A stretch of DNA of 64,000 nucleotides from Alistipes finegoldii DSM 17242 (GCF_000265365.1 NC_018011.1:3241501-3305500), one strand, 5' to 3'; positions 35,357 through 44,462 are shown, numbered from the stretch's first letter. Notes: generated from the letters alone by a model not told the origin. Numbers and translations are program-made.

Positions 35357-35388
35357 TTGGGTATTTCGGATAATAATTAGTACCTTTG
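35357..35388 (+). promoter_or_regulatory. purA promoter
   Basis: -33 TTG (35357-35359), 21-bp spacer, -7 TACCTTTG (35381-35388), 44 bp before the ATG. Confidence 0.7.
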
Positions 35389-35432
35389 GATGCAAAAAAT
35401 GTCTTTTGCACACAAAAATACAACCGGATACA

Positions 35433-36698
35433 ATGAAAAAAGTTGACGTTATCCTCGGCCTGCAATGGGGTGACGAGGGCAAGGGAAAAGTCGTGGATGT
35501 GCTGACGCCTGCCTACGAGGTCGTCGCCCGTTTTCAGGGCGGTCCCAATGCCGGTCACACGTTGGAGTTCAACGGCGAGAAATACGTACTCCGCTCGATT
35601 CCTTCGGGCATATTTCAGGGCGGAAAAACCAACATCATCGGCAACGGCGTTGTCATTGACGCCGTCCTCTTCCGCGAGGAGGCCGAGGCGCTCGCAGCCA
35701 GCGGCCACGACCTGACCAAACAACTCTGCATTTCGAAGAAAGCCCACCTGATCCTGCCGACGCACCGCATTCTCGATGCGGCTTACGAAGCGGCCAAGGG
35801 CAGCGCCAAGATCGGCACCACGGGCAAGGGCATCGGTCCGACCTATACCGACAAGGTGAGCCGCAACGGCATGCGCGTCGGCGACGTGCTGAGCGCCGAT
35901 TTCCGGCAGATTTATGCACGGGCCAAGGCGCGCCACGAGAGCATTCTGCGCGGTCTGGGTTATGAATATGATATTGCGGAACTGGAACGGAAGTGGTTCG
36001 AGGCCGTCGAATACCTCAAGCGTTTCAACATCATCGACAGCGAATATTTCGTCAACGAGTGTTTGGCTCAGGACAAGAGCATTCTGGCCGAAGGCGCTCA
36101 GGGCACGCTGCTCGACGTGGACTTCGGATCGTATCCGTTCGTCACCTCCTCGAATACCGTCTGCGCCGGCGCCTGCGTCGGTCTGGGCATCGCCCCGAAC
36201 CGTATCGGCGAGGTCTACGGCATCTTTAAGGCCTATTGCACGCGCGTGGGCAGCGGCCCGTTCCCTACGGAGCTGTTCGACGAAACGGGCGCCCGGATGC
36301 GCAGTATCGGCCATGAATACGGCGCCGTTACGGGCCGTGAACGCCGCTGCGGCTGGCTCGACCTTGTCGCGCTGAAATATTCGATCATGATCAACGGCGT
36401 GACGCAGCTCATCATGATGAAGTCCGACGTCATGAACGACTTCGAGACCGTCAAGGTCGCCACCGAATACGAGGTCGGCGGCGAGCGCACCGCGCATTTT
36501 CCCTACGAGATCGGCGACGACCTGAAACCCGTCTACCGCGAGTTCGAAGGCTGGAAGTGCGACCTGCGCGACTGCAAGAGCTACGACGACTTCCCGGCCG
36601 CATTCAAGGCGTACGTCGAATTCATCGAGCGCGAGACGGGCGTTCCCGTGAAGATCATCTCCGTCGGTCCCGACCGCGGCGAAACGATCGTCCGGTAG
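35433..36698 (+). CDS. purA: adenylosuccinate synthetase
   Basis: 421 residues, family length. N-terminal LQWGDEGKGK GTP-binding loop, NAGHT, STGKGIGPTY-like TTGKGIGPTYTDK, and DFGSYPFVTSSNT. It joins IMP and aspartate with GTP in the AMP branch of purine synthesis. ATG 35433 gives the standard MKKVDVILGLQWGDEG start; an in-frame ATG nine codons upstream is less likely. Confidence 0.95.
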   Translation: MKKVDVILGLQWGDEGKGKVVDVLTPAYEVVARFQGGPNAGHTLEFNGEKYVLRSIPSGIFQGGKTNIIGNGVVIDAVLFREEAEALAASGHDLTKQLCISKKAHLILPTHRILDAAYEAAKGSAKIGTTGKGIGPTYTDKVSRNGMRVGDVLSADFRQIYARAKARHESILRGLGYEYDIAELERKWFEAVEYLKRFNIIDSEYFVNECLAQDKSILAEGAQGTLLDVDFGSYPFVTSSNTVCAGACVGLGIAPNRIGEVYGIFKAYCTRVGSGPFPTELFDETGARMRSIGHEYGAVTGRERRCGWLDLVALKYSIMINGVTQLIMMKSDVMNDFETVKVATEYEVGGERTAHFPYEIGDDLKPVYREFEGWKCDLRDCKSYDDFPAAFKAYVEFIERETGVPVKIISVGPDRGETIVR

Positions 36699-36837
36699 GG
36701 GAGCCTTTGGGCCGCCGCATGTCGCATGCTGCGTATGCTGCGCCGAATGTATCCCGCATGCCGTATTGCGGCCGGAGATGCGGCCCCGTGCGCGGAGTTT
36801 TCCGCCTGCCGCGGCGTCCGAAACAACGAAACCGATT

Positions 36838-36845
36838 TAATTTTG
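36838..36845 (+). promoter_or_regulatory. -7 box (TAATTTTG) of the etf operon
   Basis: Plus-strand -7 match 13 bp before the etfB ATG; no TTG at -33. The gap from purA (36699-36858) otherwise holds only small GC-rich hairpins. Confidence 0.45.
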
Positions 36846-36858
36846 TAACTATAACCTT

Positions 36859-37737
36859 ATGAAAAAAGCACTTAAAATTGTCGTATTGGCCAAGCAGGTG
36901 CCCGATACCCGCAATGTGGGTAAGGATGCGATGACCCCCGAAGGGACGGTCAACCGCGCGGCGCTGCCGGCCATCTTCAATCCGGAGGACCTCAATGCGC
37001 TCGAAATGGCGCTCGCGCTGAAAGACCGCACCGAAGGCTCCACGGTTCATATCCTTACGATGGGTCCGCAGCGCGCCGCCGACATTATCCGCGACGCCAT
37101 GTTCCGCGGGGCCGACGGCGGCTATCTGCTTACGGGCCGCGAGTTCGCCGGTTCGGACACCCTCGCCACGTCGTACGCGCTCTCTTGCGCGCTGAAAATG
37201 ATCGCTCCCGACATCATCTTCGCGGGCCGTCAGGCCATCGACGGCGATACGGCGCAGGTCGGACCTCAGGTGGCCGAGAAGCTGGGCCTGCCGCAGGTGA
37301 CCTATGCCGAGGATATTACCGAAATCAAAGCGGATTCGCTGGTCATCAAACGCCGCCTGAACTGCGGCATGGAGACGGTCGAGACGCCCGTTCCTGTGGT
37401 CGTTACGGTCAACGCGTCGGCTCCCGAATGCCGTCCGCGCAACGCCAAGCGCGTGATGACCTGCAAATTCGCCCTCGCCAAATCGGAGATCGCCGCAGCT
37501 CCCGACTCGCCGGCCGCCAAGCGCGCCGCCGCCAAGGAGTACCTGCAGATCGTCGAGTGGGCCGCCGCCGACGTCAATCCCGATCCGCAGCAGCTGGGCC
37601 TTGCGGGTTCGCCCACCAAGGTCAAGAAGATCGAGAACGTGGTGTTTCAGGCCAAGGAGGCCAAGAAACTCACGTCTTCCGACGAGGATATCAATTCACT
37701 GATGGTCGAACTTATCGCGAGCCACACGCTCGGTTAA
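36859..37737 (+). CDS. etfB: electron transfer flavoprotein beta subunit
   Basis: 292 residues. ETF beta fold with LKIVVLAKQVPDT start, MALALKD, GRQAIDGDTAQVGP (AMP/FAD-contact region) and PQVTYAEDI. It pairs with EtfA to carry electrons from acyl-CoA dehydrogenases. A Bacteroidota-type fixABC-free operon: etfB, 17 bp, etfA, 1-bp overlap, acyl-CoA dehydrogenase. Confidence 0.93.
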   Translation: MKKALKIVVLAKQVPDTRNVGKDAMTPEGTVNRAALPAIFNPEDLNALEMALALKDRTEGSTVHILTMGPQRAADIIRDAMFRGADGGYLLTGREFAGSDTLATSYALSCALKMIAPDIIFAGRQAIDGDTAQVGPQVAEKLGLPQVTYAEDITEIKADSLVIKRRLNCGMETVETPVPVVVTVNASAPECRPRNAKRVMTCKFALAKSEIAAAPDSPAAKRAAAKEYLQIVEWAAADVNPDPQQLGLAGSPTKVKKIENVVFQAKEAKKLTSSDEDINSLMVELIASHTLG

Positions 37738-37754
37738 ATCCGCAGAAGTAATCC

Positions 37755-38774
37755 ATGAACAATATATTCGTATATATCGAGAACGAGGGCGGCAAGGTCG
37801 CCGACGTGTGTCTCGAACTGCTGACCAAAGGCCGCGAACTGGCCACGACGCTGGGTGTGAAGCTCGAAGCCGTAGTGCTGGGCGAGCATCTTGCAGGTAT
37901 CGAGACCGAACTGGCCAAATACGGCGCCGACACCGTCTGGGTCGCCGACGACAAGATCTTCGCACCTTTCCGCACGCTGCCCCATACGGCCGTCATGTGC
38001 GGCCTGATCGAACAGGAGAAACCCCAGATCGCGCTGTTCGGCGCGACCTGCAACGGCCGCGACTTCGCCCCGCGCGTATCGTCGGCCCTCTACAGCGGTC
38101 TTACGGCCGACTGCACGCAGCTGGTGATCGGCGACCACAAGGACGCCAAGACCGGCAAGGAGTATAAGGACCTGCTTTACCAGATCCGTCCCGCCTTCGG
38201 CGGCAACATCATCGCCACGATCGTCAATCCCGACAACCGTCCCCAGATGGCTACCGTCCGCGAAGGCGTCATGCGCCGCGAGTACGCCGCTACGCCGGGC
38301 GCCGGCGAGGTGAAGAAGATCGATTGGCAGAAGTTCGTGAAGGACACCGATCTGGCGGTGCGGATCCTCGACCGCGAGATTTCGGAGAGCAAGATCGACA
38401 TCAAGGGCGCGAGCGTCATCGTCGCCGGCGGTTACGGCATGGGTTCGAAGGAGAACTTCGATCTGGTGTTCGAGCTTGCCGACGTGCTGGGCGCCGAGGT
38501 GGGCGCCAGTCGCGCCGCCGTGGACGCCGGCTTTGCCGACCATGCCCGTCAGGTGGGCCAGACCGGCGTTACGGTCCGTCCCAAACTCTACATCGCCTGC
38601 GGTATTTCGGGTCAGATCCAGCATACGGCGGGTATGGACGGTTCGGCCATGATCATCTCGATCAACACCGATCCCGAAGCCCCGATCAACAAGATCGCCG
38701 ACTACGCCATCACGGGCGACGTCAATGAGATAATCCCCAAGATGATTAAGTACTACAAACAAAATTCGAAGTAA
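37755..38774 (+). CDS. etfA: electron transfer flavoprotein alpha subunit
   Basis: 339 residues. N-terminal ETF domain, C-terminal FAD-binding domain with GGYGMGSKENF, GASRAAVDAGF, SGQIQHTAGM and NTDPEAPI (all FAD-contact motifs). Forms the EtfAB heterodimer; no ferredoxin-like extension. Its stop (TAATG) overlaps the next start by one base. Confidence 0.95.
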   Translation: MNNIFVYIENEGGKVADVCLELLTKGRELATTLGVKLEAVVLGEHLAGIETELAKYGADTVWVADDKIFAPFRTLPHTAVMCGLIEQEKPQIALFGATCNGRDFAPRVSSALYSGLTADCTQLVIGDHKDAKTGKEYKDLLYQIRPAFGGNIIATIVNPDNRPQMATVREGVMRREYAATPGAGEVKKIDWQKFVKDTDLAVRILDREISESKIDIKGASVIVAGGYGMGSKENFDLVFELADVLGAEVGASRAAVDAGFADHARQVGQTGVTVRPKLYIACGISGQIQHTAGMDGSAMIISINTDPEAPINKIADYAITGDVNEIIPKMIKYYKQNSK

Positions 38775-40501
38775 TGGCAAATTTCTTTTCAGATAACAAA
38801 GATTTGCAGTTCCACCTTGGGCATCCGATGATGCGCAAGATCGTGGAGCTGAAAGAGCGCGGTTTCGCCGAAAAGGACCTCTACGATTTCGCGCCGCAGG
38901 ATTTCGAAGACGCTATGGACTCCTACCGCCGCGTGCTGGAGATCGCGGGCGAGGTCTGCGGCGAGGTCATTGCTCCGAATGCCGAGGGCGTGGACCACGA
39001 AGGCCCCCGCGTGGTGAACGACCATGTGGAGTACGCTTCGGGTACGGTTCGGAACATGAAGGCGATCGTCGATGCGGGCCTGAGCGGCATGACGCTTCCG
39101 CGCAAGTACGACGGTCTTAACTTCCCGCTGGTCTGCTTCGTGATGGCCAACGAAATGGTGTCGCGCGCCGACGCCGGCTTCGAGAACATCTGGGGCCTTC
39201 AGGACTGTGCCGAGACGCTCAACGAGTTCGCTTCGGAGGAGATCAAGGCCAAATTCCTGCCGTGGGTTTCCGCGGGCGCTACCTGCGCCATGGACCTCAC
39301 CGAGCCGGACGCCGGATCGGATCTGGGTGCCGTGATGCTCAAGGCCACGTGGTCCGAGGAGAAGCAGACGTGGCTGCTCAACGGCGTGAAGCGTTTCATC
39401 ACCAACGGCGACGGCGACGTTTCGCTGGTGCTGGCCCGCACCGAAGAGGGCACGACCGACGCCCGTGGGCTGTCGATGCTGGTCTACGACAAGCGCGACG
39501 GCGGCGTCAAGGTGCGCCGTATCGAAAACAAGATGGGTATCAAGGGATCGCCGACGTGCGAGCTGGTCTTCACCAATGCTCCGGCGCAACTGGTCGGCGA
39601 CCGCAAGATGGGCCTTATCAAATACGTGATGTCGCTGATGAACGCCGCCCGTCTGGGCATCGGCGCCCAGTCGGTGGGTCTCTGCGAGGCCGCCTACCGC
39701 GAAGCCCTGAAATATGCCCACGAGCGCGAGCAGTTCGGCAAGCCGATCATCCGCTTCGCCGCTGTTTCGGAGATGCTCTCCAACATGAAAGCCAAATTGC
39801 AGGGCGTCCGCGCGCTGTTGTACGAAACCACGCGCTTCGTCGAGGTTTACAAGCAGTACGGCCATATCGCGCACGAACGTTCGCTCGAAGGCGAGGAGCG
39901 TCAGGAGATGAAGTTCTACAACCGCCTTGCCGACGGCTTCACGCCGCTTGTCAAGCTCTTCTCGTCGGAGTACGCCAATCAGCAGGCCTACGACGCCATC
40001 CAGATCCACGGCGGTTCGGGCTTCATGAAGGATTACCCCTGCGAGCGTCTCTACCGCGACGCGCGCATCATGAATATCTATGAAGGCACTTCGCAGCTGC
40101 AGGTCGTCGCGGCTATCAACTCCGTGACCAAAGGCACCTTCATGGAGCAGATCGAGCGCTACGCCGCCGCCGAATACAGCCAGCCCATGCAGCCCGTCGT
40201 TGCGAAGCTGAAGGAGCTGACCGCGAAATTCGCGGAGATGATCGCCCGCGTCGAAGCGGGGGACAAGGAGCTTTGCGGCTTCAAGGATTTCCACGCCCGT
40301 CGTCTGGTCGAGACCGCCGGACATATCATCATCACCTACCTGCTGGCGCGTCAGGCCGGCGAGTCGGAGGAGTATGTCAATTCGGCGAAGGTCTTCTGCA
40401 AGCTGGCCGAAGGCAAGATTTCGGAGGCATACACCTACGTCATGAACTCCACCTTGGAGGACGTCGAGCTGTTCAAGGCCGTTATCGAAGAGACGGAGTA
40501 G
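38774..40501 (+). CDS. acyl-CoA dehydrogenase with extra C-terminal domain
   Basis: 575 residues. Acyl-CoA dehydrogenase N, middle and C domains: CAMDLTEPDAGSDLG (FAD/substrate region), REQFGKPI, QIHGGSGFMKDYPCER, and the catalytic base Glu437 in IYEGTSQLQ. About 130 further residues after 450 form an additional helical domain, typical for the long Bacteroidales enzyme next to etfAB. It oxidises an acyl-CoA and passes electrons to EtfAB; the acyl chain is not known. Confidence 0.9.
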   Translation: MANFFSDNKDLQFHLGHPMMRKIVELKERGFAEKDLYDFAPQDFEDAMDSYRRVLEIAGEVCGEVIAPNAEGVDHEGPRVVNDHVEYASGTVRNMKAIVDAGLSGMTLPRKYDGLNFPLVCFVMANEMVSRADAGFENIWGLQDCAETLNEFASEEIKAKFLPWVSAGATCAMDLTEPDAGSDLGAVMLKATWSEEKQTWLLNGVKRFITNGDGDVSLVLARTEEGTTDARGLSMLVYDKRDGGVKVRRIENKMGIKGSPTCELVFTNAPAQLVGDRKMGLIKYVMSLMNAARLGIGAQSVGLCEAAYREALKYAHEREQFGKPIIRFAAVSEMLSNMKAKLQGVRALLYETTRFVEVYKQYGHIAHERSLEGEERQEMKFYNRLADGFTPLVKLFSSEYANQQAYDAIQIHGGSGFMKDYPCERLYRDARIMNIYEGTSQLQVVAAINSVTKGTFMEQIERYAAAEYSQPMQPVVAKLKELTAKFAEMIARVEAGDKELCGFKDFHARRLVETAGHIIITYLLARQAGESEEYVNSAKVFCKLAEGKISEAYTYVMNSTLEDVELFKAVIEETE

Positions 40502-40520
40502 TCTGTCCGATACGCACTGT

Positions 40521-40558
40521 AAAAAAGGTTCCGCCTCTAAGGGCGGAATCTTTTTTTA
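40521..40558 (+). terminator. terminator of the etf operon
   Basis: Stem ggttccgcc (40527-40535) with ggcggaatc (40542-40550), then seven T. Confidence 0.85.
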
Positions 40559-40616
40559 TTTGTGCGGTTCTGTTATTCGAATAAGATGATCTTGCAGTCG
40601 GAAAGTTGCAGAATAA

Positions 40617-40868
40617 TCAGTTGTCTTTCGTCGGATAGTCGAGCGGCGCGAAAAATTCGCCGAGGGTGATATTGTAAAACTTGCAAATAATCGAAATTGT
40701 CGTCAGATTTGGGAAATTCTTGCCTGATTCGAGTTGTGCGATGCTTAATTCCGTTGCTTCGGCCAATTGTTCCTGCGATTGGTGGTCGTGCATGTGCCTT
40801 AGTTCCTTCACCCGCAAAATGATTTTTTGAAGCAATTCTTCGTCGCGGCGTTGTTTTTTCCGTTCCAT
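40617..40868 (-). CDS. XRE family regulator (first of a tandem pair)
   Basis: 83 residues, essentially one Cro/C1-type helix-turn-helix: LRHMHDHQSQEQLAEATELS, IAQLESGKNFPNLTTISIIC and KFYNITLGEFF. ATG 40868 is chosen; a second start 12 codons upstream exists. Shares its C-terminal EFF...DYP pattern with the neighbour upstream, so the pair arose by duplication. GC content is clearly below the neighbours. Targets unknown. Confidence 0.82.
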   Translation of the reverse strand: MERKKQRRDEELLQKIILRVKELRHMHDHQSQEQLAEATELSIAQLESGKNFPNLTTISIICKFYNITLGEFFAPLDYPTKDN

Positions 40869-40913
40869 TACCCTCCCCTTGTGAGTCTTATTTAATAAAT
40901 TCACATATTCGGA

Positions 40914-41159
40914 TTATTCGACAGGGTAGTCGCTCTCGCCGAAGAATTCCCGGAGGCTGATGCCGTAGAAGCGGCAGAGTATTGTCAGTGAGATAAGGGT
41001 AGGAAATTTTGATCCGCTTTCAAAATGGAAAATATCCAGACCGGTATTTTCTATAACGTATTCCTGGGAATAATTATGATCGCGGCGCAACTGTTTCATT
41101 CGCGAAATGACATATTGAGCCAATTTTTCGTCCGTTCGTTTTGGTTTCATCTGCTTCAT
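40914..41159 (-). CDS. XRE family regulator (second of a tandem pair)
   Basis: 81 residues, one helix-turn-helix: LRRDHNYSQEYVIENTGLDI, FHFESGSKFPTLISLTILCR, FYGISLREFF. Same size and architecture as the next gene, about 35 % alike by eye. Alternative start at 41150. It is divergent from a strong plus-strand promoter at 41203-41232, so it may control that transcript. Confidence 0.82.
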   Translation of the reverse strand: MKQMKPKRTDEKLAQYVISRMKQLRRDHNYSQEYVIENTGLDIFHFESGSKFPTLISLTILCRFYGISLREFFGESDYPVE

Positions 41160-41202
41160 TTATACAAATGAAAGGATCAATCTAATTTTCTGCTCTGTCT
41201 AT

Positions 41203-41232
41203 TTGTTCAGAATGAAAATTTTACTATCTTTG
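41203..41232 (+). promoter_or_regulatory. promoter divergent from the XRE pair
   Basis: -33 TTG (41203-41205), 19-bp spacer, -7 TATCTTTG (41225-41232). One of the best matches in the window, yet no protein gene follows. Confidence 0.75.
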
Positions 41233-41238
41233 TGAGTG

Positions 41239-41509
41239 CAAACAGAAACTCCGAATACAGAAATTATGCTAACTTTGCGAAACGATACGGCTCCGCCGTA
41301 ACGACATATTATAAGGTTAAGACAACCTTTACGCCGTTGACGAACTTCCGACTGTTTATATAACAGGTTTATGCATGGTGTAAACATTGTCTGAAACCCT
41401 TGTCATGTCCCGGCCTTGCGCCGGGACGGGCTTGGGCGTAAGGACAACTGCCATGCAAGGCTCGGAAGGCCGGTCAACGGGAGTTGCACCTGCGCCCTTG
41501 CTTTTTTTT
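41239..41509 (+). ncRNA. candidate structured non-coding RNA
   Basis: Predicted transcript of about 270 nt. Hairpins: acggc-tcc-gccgt (near 41287), aaggtt-aagac-aacctt (near 41313), gtcccggc-cttgc-gccgggac (41407-41427), caac-ggga-gttg (near 41475), and a closing stem gcaagg (41455-41460) with ccttgc (41496-41501) followed by eight T (41502-41509). Matches no RNA family I recognise by eye. An alternative is a leader for the 50-codon frame at 41405. Confidence 0.4.
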
Positions 41510-41730
41510 GCGCAGGCCGATATTACCGGGTACGGTTCGGGCAAAGAATTCTTCTAGTCTGTGAAATGCGTCACTTGTCAGCCCTGCCGTACCCGTTTTG
41601 CGCTTTTGGGGAATCCGGTAGCCGCCGCATTGCCGGACGGATGATGCGCCGAAGGCGGCTTGGGCGTTTCAGGTTCGTTTGTCGCCGGGGTGCGTTATCA
41701 ATTCTGACGGACGGCGTATTCCCGTCCGAT

Positions 41731-41765
41731 AGAAAAGGGGCTGCACTTCGGAGTGCAGCCCCTTT
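41731..41765 (-). terminator. terminator of the gadC-glsA operon
   Basis: A 14-bp perfect stem (41734-41747 with 41752-41765), loop tcgg, minus-strand T-run tttt. Confidence 0.88.
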
Positions 41766-41786
41766 CGCCGTACATTACCGCTCGGC

Positions 41787-42770
41787 CTATGCCTTTGCGG
41801 GTTCCTTTTCGGCCATCACGCAGCGCGTCGTGCCGAAGATATTGAGGTTGAGGTGCCCGGCGACATAGGCCAGCGCCTTCTGCGCCTTGACCGAGTTGCC
41901 GGCTTCGTCCAGCGGGGGAGCGAACGCCGCAACGCCCATCACGCCCGGAACTACGCCCATGATGCCGCCGCCGACGCCCGTCTTGGCCGGCAGGCCCGTC
42001 GTGAAGAGCCAGTCGCCCGTGTGCTCGTAGAAGCCCACCGTCGCCATCAGCGATGCGATCTTCGGCGCCAGTTCCGGTTTGAATACCGGCTGCTTGGTCA
42101 CGGGATTCACGCCGCCGTTGGCGATCGTCGCGGCCATCGTTGCGAGTTGCTTGGCCGTCACGCCGATCGAACACTGGCGCGTGTAGATGTCCAGCGACAT
42201 GTCGGGATCGTCGTAAATCCGGTTGTAATTCTTCAGCAGCCATGCGATCGACTTGTTGTTGAAGTTGGTCGCCGTCTCCGATTTGTACAACTCGTCGATC
42301 ACTTCGACCTGCGATCCGGCCAGCCCTTCGATAAAACCGACGATCGACTTCCATTTGCCGTCGCTGTCGCCGACGGGTTTCACCATCGAGCAGGCGCTGA
42401 TCGCACCGGCGTTCACCAGCGGCGTCGAGGGGTGGTCGTTCTCCAGCAGGATCGCCATGATCGAGTTGAAAGGCAGTCCCGTCGCGTCGGCGCCGATCTT
42501 GTCGAGCATCTCCTGCGCGCTGTACTGGTTCATGGCGAGTATCGCCGTCGGCACCTTCGATACCGACTCGATGCCGAATTTGTAATCGGTGTCTCCCACG
42601 GCGATCACTTCGCCGTCGGGCAGGCAGGCCGCGATGCCGAAGAGGTTCGACGGCACGTTGGCCAGATAGGGGATATAGTCGGCGTTCTTGCCGCCCGTTT
42701 CGTTCTTGCAGCGCTCGTATGCCTGCTGTACGGCCTCGCGGACCGTAGCGTTGTCTATTTTTTGAATCAT
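41787..42770 (-). CDS. glsA: glutaminase
   Basis: 327 residues. Serine-dependent beta-lactamase-like glutaminase: SxxK in GIESVSKVPT (Ser69, Lys72), substrate-binding NAGAISACSMV and the Tyr region NYNRIYDDPDMS. It hydrolyses glutamine to glutamate and ammonia, which both neutralises acid and feeds GadB. It starts 20 bp after gadC in the same operon. Confidence 0.95.
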   Translation of the reverse strand: MIQKIDNATVREAVQQAYERCKNETGGKNADYIPYLANVPSNLFGIAACLPDGEVIAVGDTDYKFGIESVSKVPTAILAMNQYSAQEMLDKIGADATGLPFNSIMAILLENDHPSTPLVNAGAISACSMVKPVGDSDGKWKSIVGFIEGLAGSQVEVIDELYKSETATNFNNKSIAWLLKNYNRIYDDPDMSLDIYTRQCSIGVTAKQLATMAATIANGGVNPVTKQPVFKPELAPKIASLMATVGFYEHTGDWLFTTGLPAKTGVGGGIMGVVPGVMGVAAFAPPLDEAGNSVKAQKALAYVAGHLNLNIFGTTRCVMAEKEPAKA

Positions 42771-42790
42771 TGTCCGATCTGTTTATCGAT

Positions 42791-44338
42791 TTATTTGTTG
42801 TGAAGTTCCGTCTCCGAAGGTTTCGCCGTCGGTTCGGGAGTGTTCGTATGCACCGGAGCCGCTGCGACGGGCTGCGTTTCCCAATGGAACGGCGCGAACT
42901 CTGCAGCAGCCTGCGGGTCCTTCCACGAGGGTTTGCGCAGTGCATAGATGACGAACGGCGCGCCTACGACCACCACGCAGCCGATAATCAGCACCGAGAA
43001 CCATACGGTGTTGCTTCCGGTCGAGATCTGGCTGGGTGGCACGAAGCTCAGCACGAACGCCAGCAGGGCGCCGCAGAAACCCATACAGCCGAGGAACCAC
43101 ATCAGCCCGTTGCCCTTGCCCAGACGGAACGGACGGTCGGTGTTCTTCATCTTGTATCGCAGGACGATGGCGGCCGAGAACATGAGCATGTACATGATCA
43201 GGTACAGCAGCACGGTGAGCTGCGACAGAATCTGGTAGAACGACTGCACCGAAGGCATCACCACGAACAGCAGCGCCAGCAGCGTCACGACGCATCCCTG
43301 AATCAGCAGGATGTTTTTCTGCACGCCGTTTTTGTTGGTCTTCTGGAAGAACGGAGGCAGATAGCCCGCCTTGCCCACGGCGAAAATACCCTTCGAAGGA
43401 CCTGCGACCCATGTCAGCACGCCCGCCAGCACGCCGAACATCAGGGCGATGGCGATAATCGGGCCTGCCCACGACATATGCAGGTAGTGGAAGTAGTTGT
43501 CGAAGCCCACCAGCAGCGACTGCGTCAGGCTGATGTCCTTTGCGGGAATGATGAAGCCCAGCGAGAAGGTGCCCAGCACGAAGATGCAGACCGTGACCAG
43601 CGAACCGATGATGATTGCCTTGGGGTAGTTCTTCGACGGGTTCTTTACGTCCATGACGTGTATGCCCATCATCTCCATACCCGCATAGAAGAGGAAGATG
43701 CTGCTTGCCAGCACGAGGTTGTCGAATTTCGAGAGGTCGGGGAAGAATCCCTGCGACATGTCCATGTGGTTGTGGCCGCCGGTCGAAATGTAGATGATGC
43801 CCAGCAGGATCAGCAGACCCGCGGGAATGATCGTGCCGATCATGCCGCCCCATTTGCTGATTTTACCTACCCATCCGAGTCCCTTGAGCGCGATGAACGT
43901 GGCGATCCAGTAGATTGCCAGCACCATGCAGAGCGTGAAGACCTTGTTCGAGGCCAGCGCCGCGTCGTGCACGTCGTTCATGCCGATAAAGGCGATCGAC
44001 ACGGCGCCGAACGTCAGTACGGTGGGGTACCAGATGGTCGATTCGATCCATTGCAGCCAGATGGCAAGGAATCCGGTGCGTGCGCCGTAAGCTTCGCCGA
44101 CCCAACGGAAAACGCCGCCCTGTTTTGTCGAGAACATCGCGGCCAGCTCCGCGGCGACCATGGCCGTGGGGATGAGGAACACGATGGCGGCAAACAGATA
44201 GTAGAATGCCGACGAAAGTCCGTAGACGGCCTCTGCGGGCAGGCCGCGCAGACTCACTACGGCAGTCACGTTCATAATTGCGAGTGTCATGACACTCAGT
44301 TTGAACCCGGTACTTGTGGTAGTTTTCTTTACATCCAT
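42791..44338 (-). CDS. gadC: glutamate:GABA antiporter
   Basis: 515 residues with twelve membrane helices of the APC superfamily. GadC-like blocks: VSLRGLPAEAVYGLSSAFYY, FRWVGEAYGARTGF, FLFYAGMEMMGIHVMDVKNP, and WVAGPSKGIFAVGKAGYLPP. The C-terminus is polar with several His/Thr/Glu residues, as in the pH-sensing plug of E. coli GadC. Works with GlsA here and GadB at 61.8 kb. I do not see a clear promoter in the 143-bp divergent gap to the DUF5106 gene. Confidence 0.93.
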   Translation of the reverse strand: MDVKKTTTSTGFKLSVMTLAIMNVTAVVSLRGLPAEAVYGLSSAFYYLFAAIVFLIPTAMVAAELAAMFSTKQGGVFRWVGEAYGARTGFLAIWLQWIESTIWYPTVLTFGAVSIAFIGMNDVHDAALASNKVFTLCMVLAIYWIATFIALKGLGWVGKISKWGGMIGTIIPAGLLILLGIIYISTGGHNHMDMSQGFFPDLSKFDNLVLASSIFLFYAGMEMMGIHVMDVKNPSKNYPKAIIIGSLVTVCIFVLGTFSLGFIIPAKDISLTQSLLVGFDNYFHYLHMSWAGPIIAIALMFGVLAGVLTWVAGPSKGIFAVGKAGYLPPFFQKTNKNGVQKNILLIQGCVVTLLALLFVVMPSVQSFYQILSQLTVLLYLIMYMLMFSAAIVLRYKMKNTDRPFRLGKGNGLMWFLGCMGFCGALLAFVLSFVPPSQISTGSNTVWFSVLIIGCVVVVGAPFVIYALRKPSWKDPQAAAEFAPFHWETQPVAAAPVHTNTPEPTAKPSETELHNK

Positions 44339-44454
44339 AATTCAATGAAATTGAGAATTGATTTTAACGGATGAAAACGTTGCAACTACCGTGCAAATCC
44401 GCCGGATGAACCTCTTTCGCCGGGAGGATGGTAGGATTGTAGCCGAAAAAAAAC

Positions 44455-44462
44455 TATATTTG
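44455..44462 (+). promoter_or_regulatory. -7 box (TATATTTG) of the DUF5106 lipoprotein gene
   Basis: Exact -7 consensus 19 bp before the ATG; the nearest TTG (44437) is only 15 bp upstream, closer than usual. Confidence 0.55.

Larger units (their letters stand above)
34482..35432 (+). repeat. 950-bp A-poor gap packed with tandem repeats
   Basis: Between the LRR lipoprotein and purA. Several arrays follow one another (listed separately), all pyrimidine-rich on the + strand. A minus-strand frame from 35333 to 34593 stays open across them (246 codons, starts MYQKSGAKKHPATKKQ) and would encode Gly/Gln/Thr- and Asp/Gly-rich repeats, but it lacks a promoter and any recognisable domain, so I do not call it a gene. 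The last 70 bp hold the purA promoter. Confidence 0.7.
41160..41786 (+). other. 627-bp gap: AT-richer island with promoter, hairpins and candidate RNA
   Basis: The first 240 bp are about 40 % GC. A consensus promoter and several hairpins suggest a non-coding transcript (separate entry). Frames present: 41266-41301 (11 codons, MLTLRNDTAPP) and 41405-41557 (50 codons, starts MSRPCAGTGLGVRTTAMQ); neither is recognisable. The last 50 bp are the glsA terminator. Confidence 0.5.

Noticed and set aside
41405..41557. 50-codon protein gene starting MSRPCAGTGLG
   Set aside because: No recognisable family, and the stretch is better explained as the hairpin-rich 3' half of a structured RNA; not called as a CDS.
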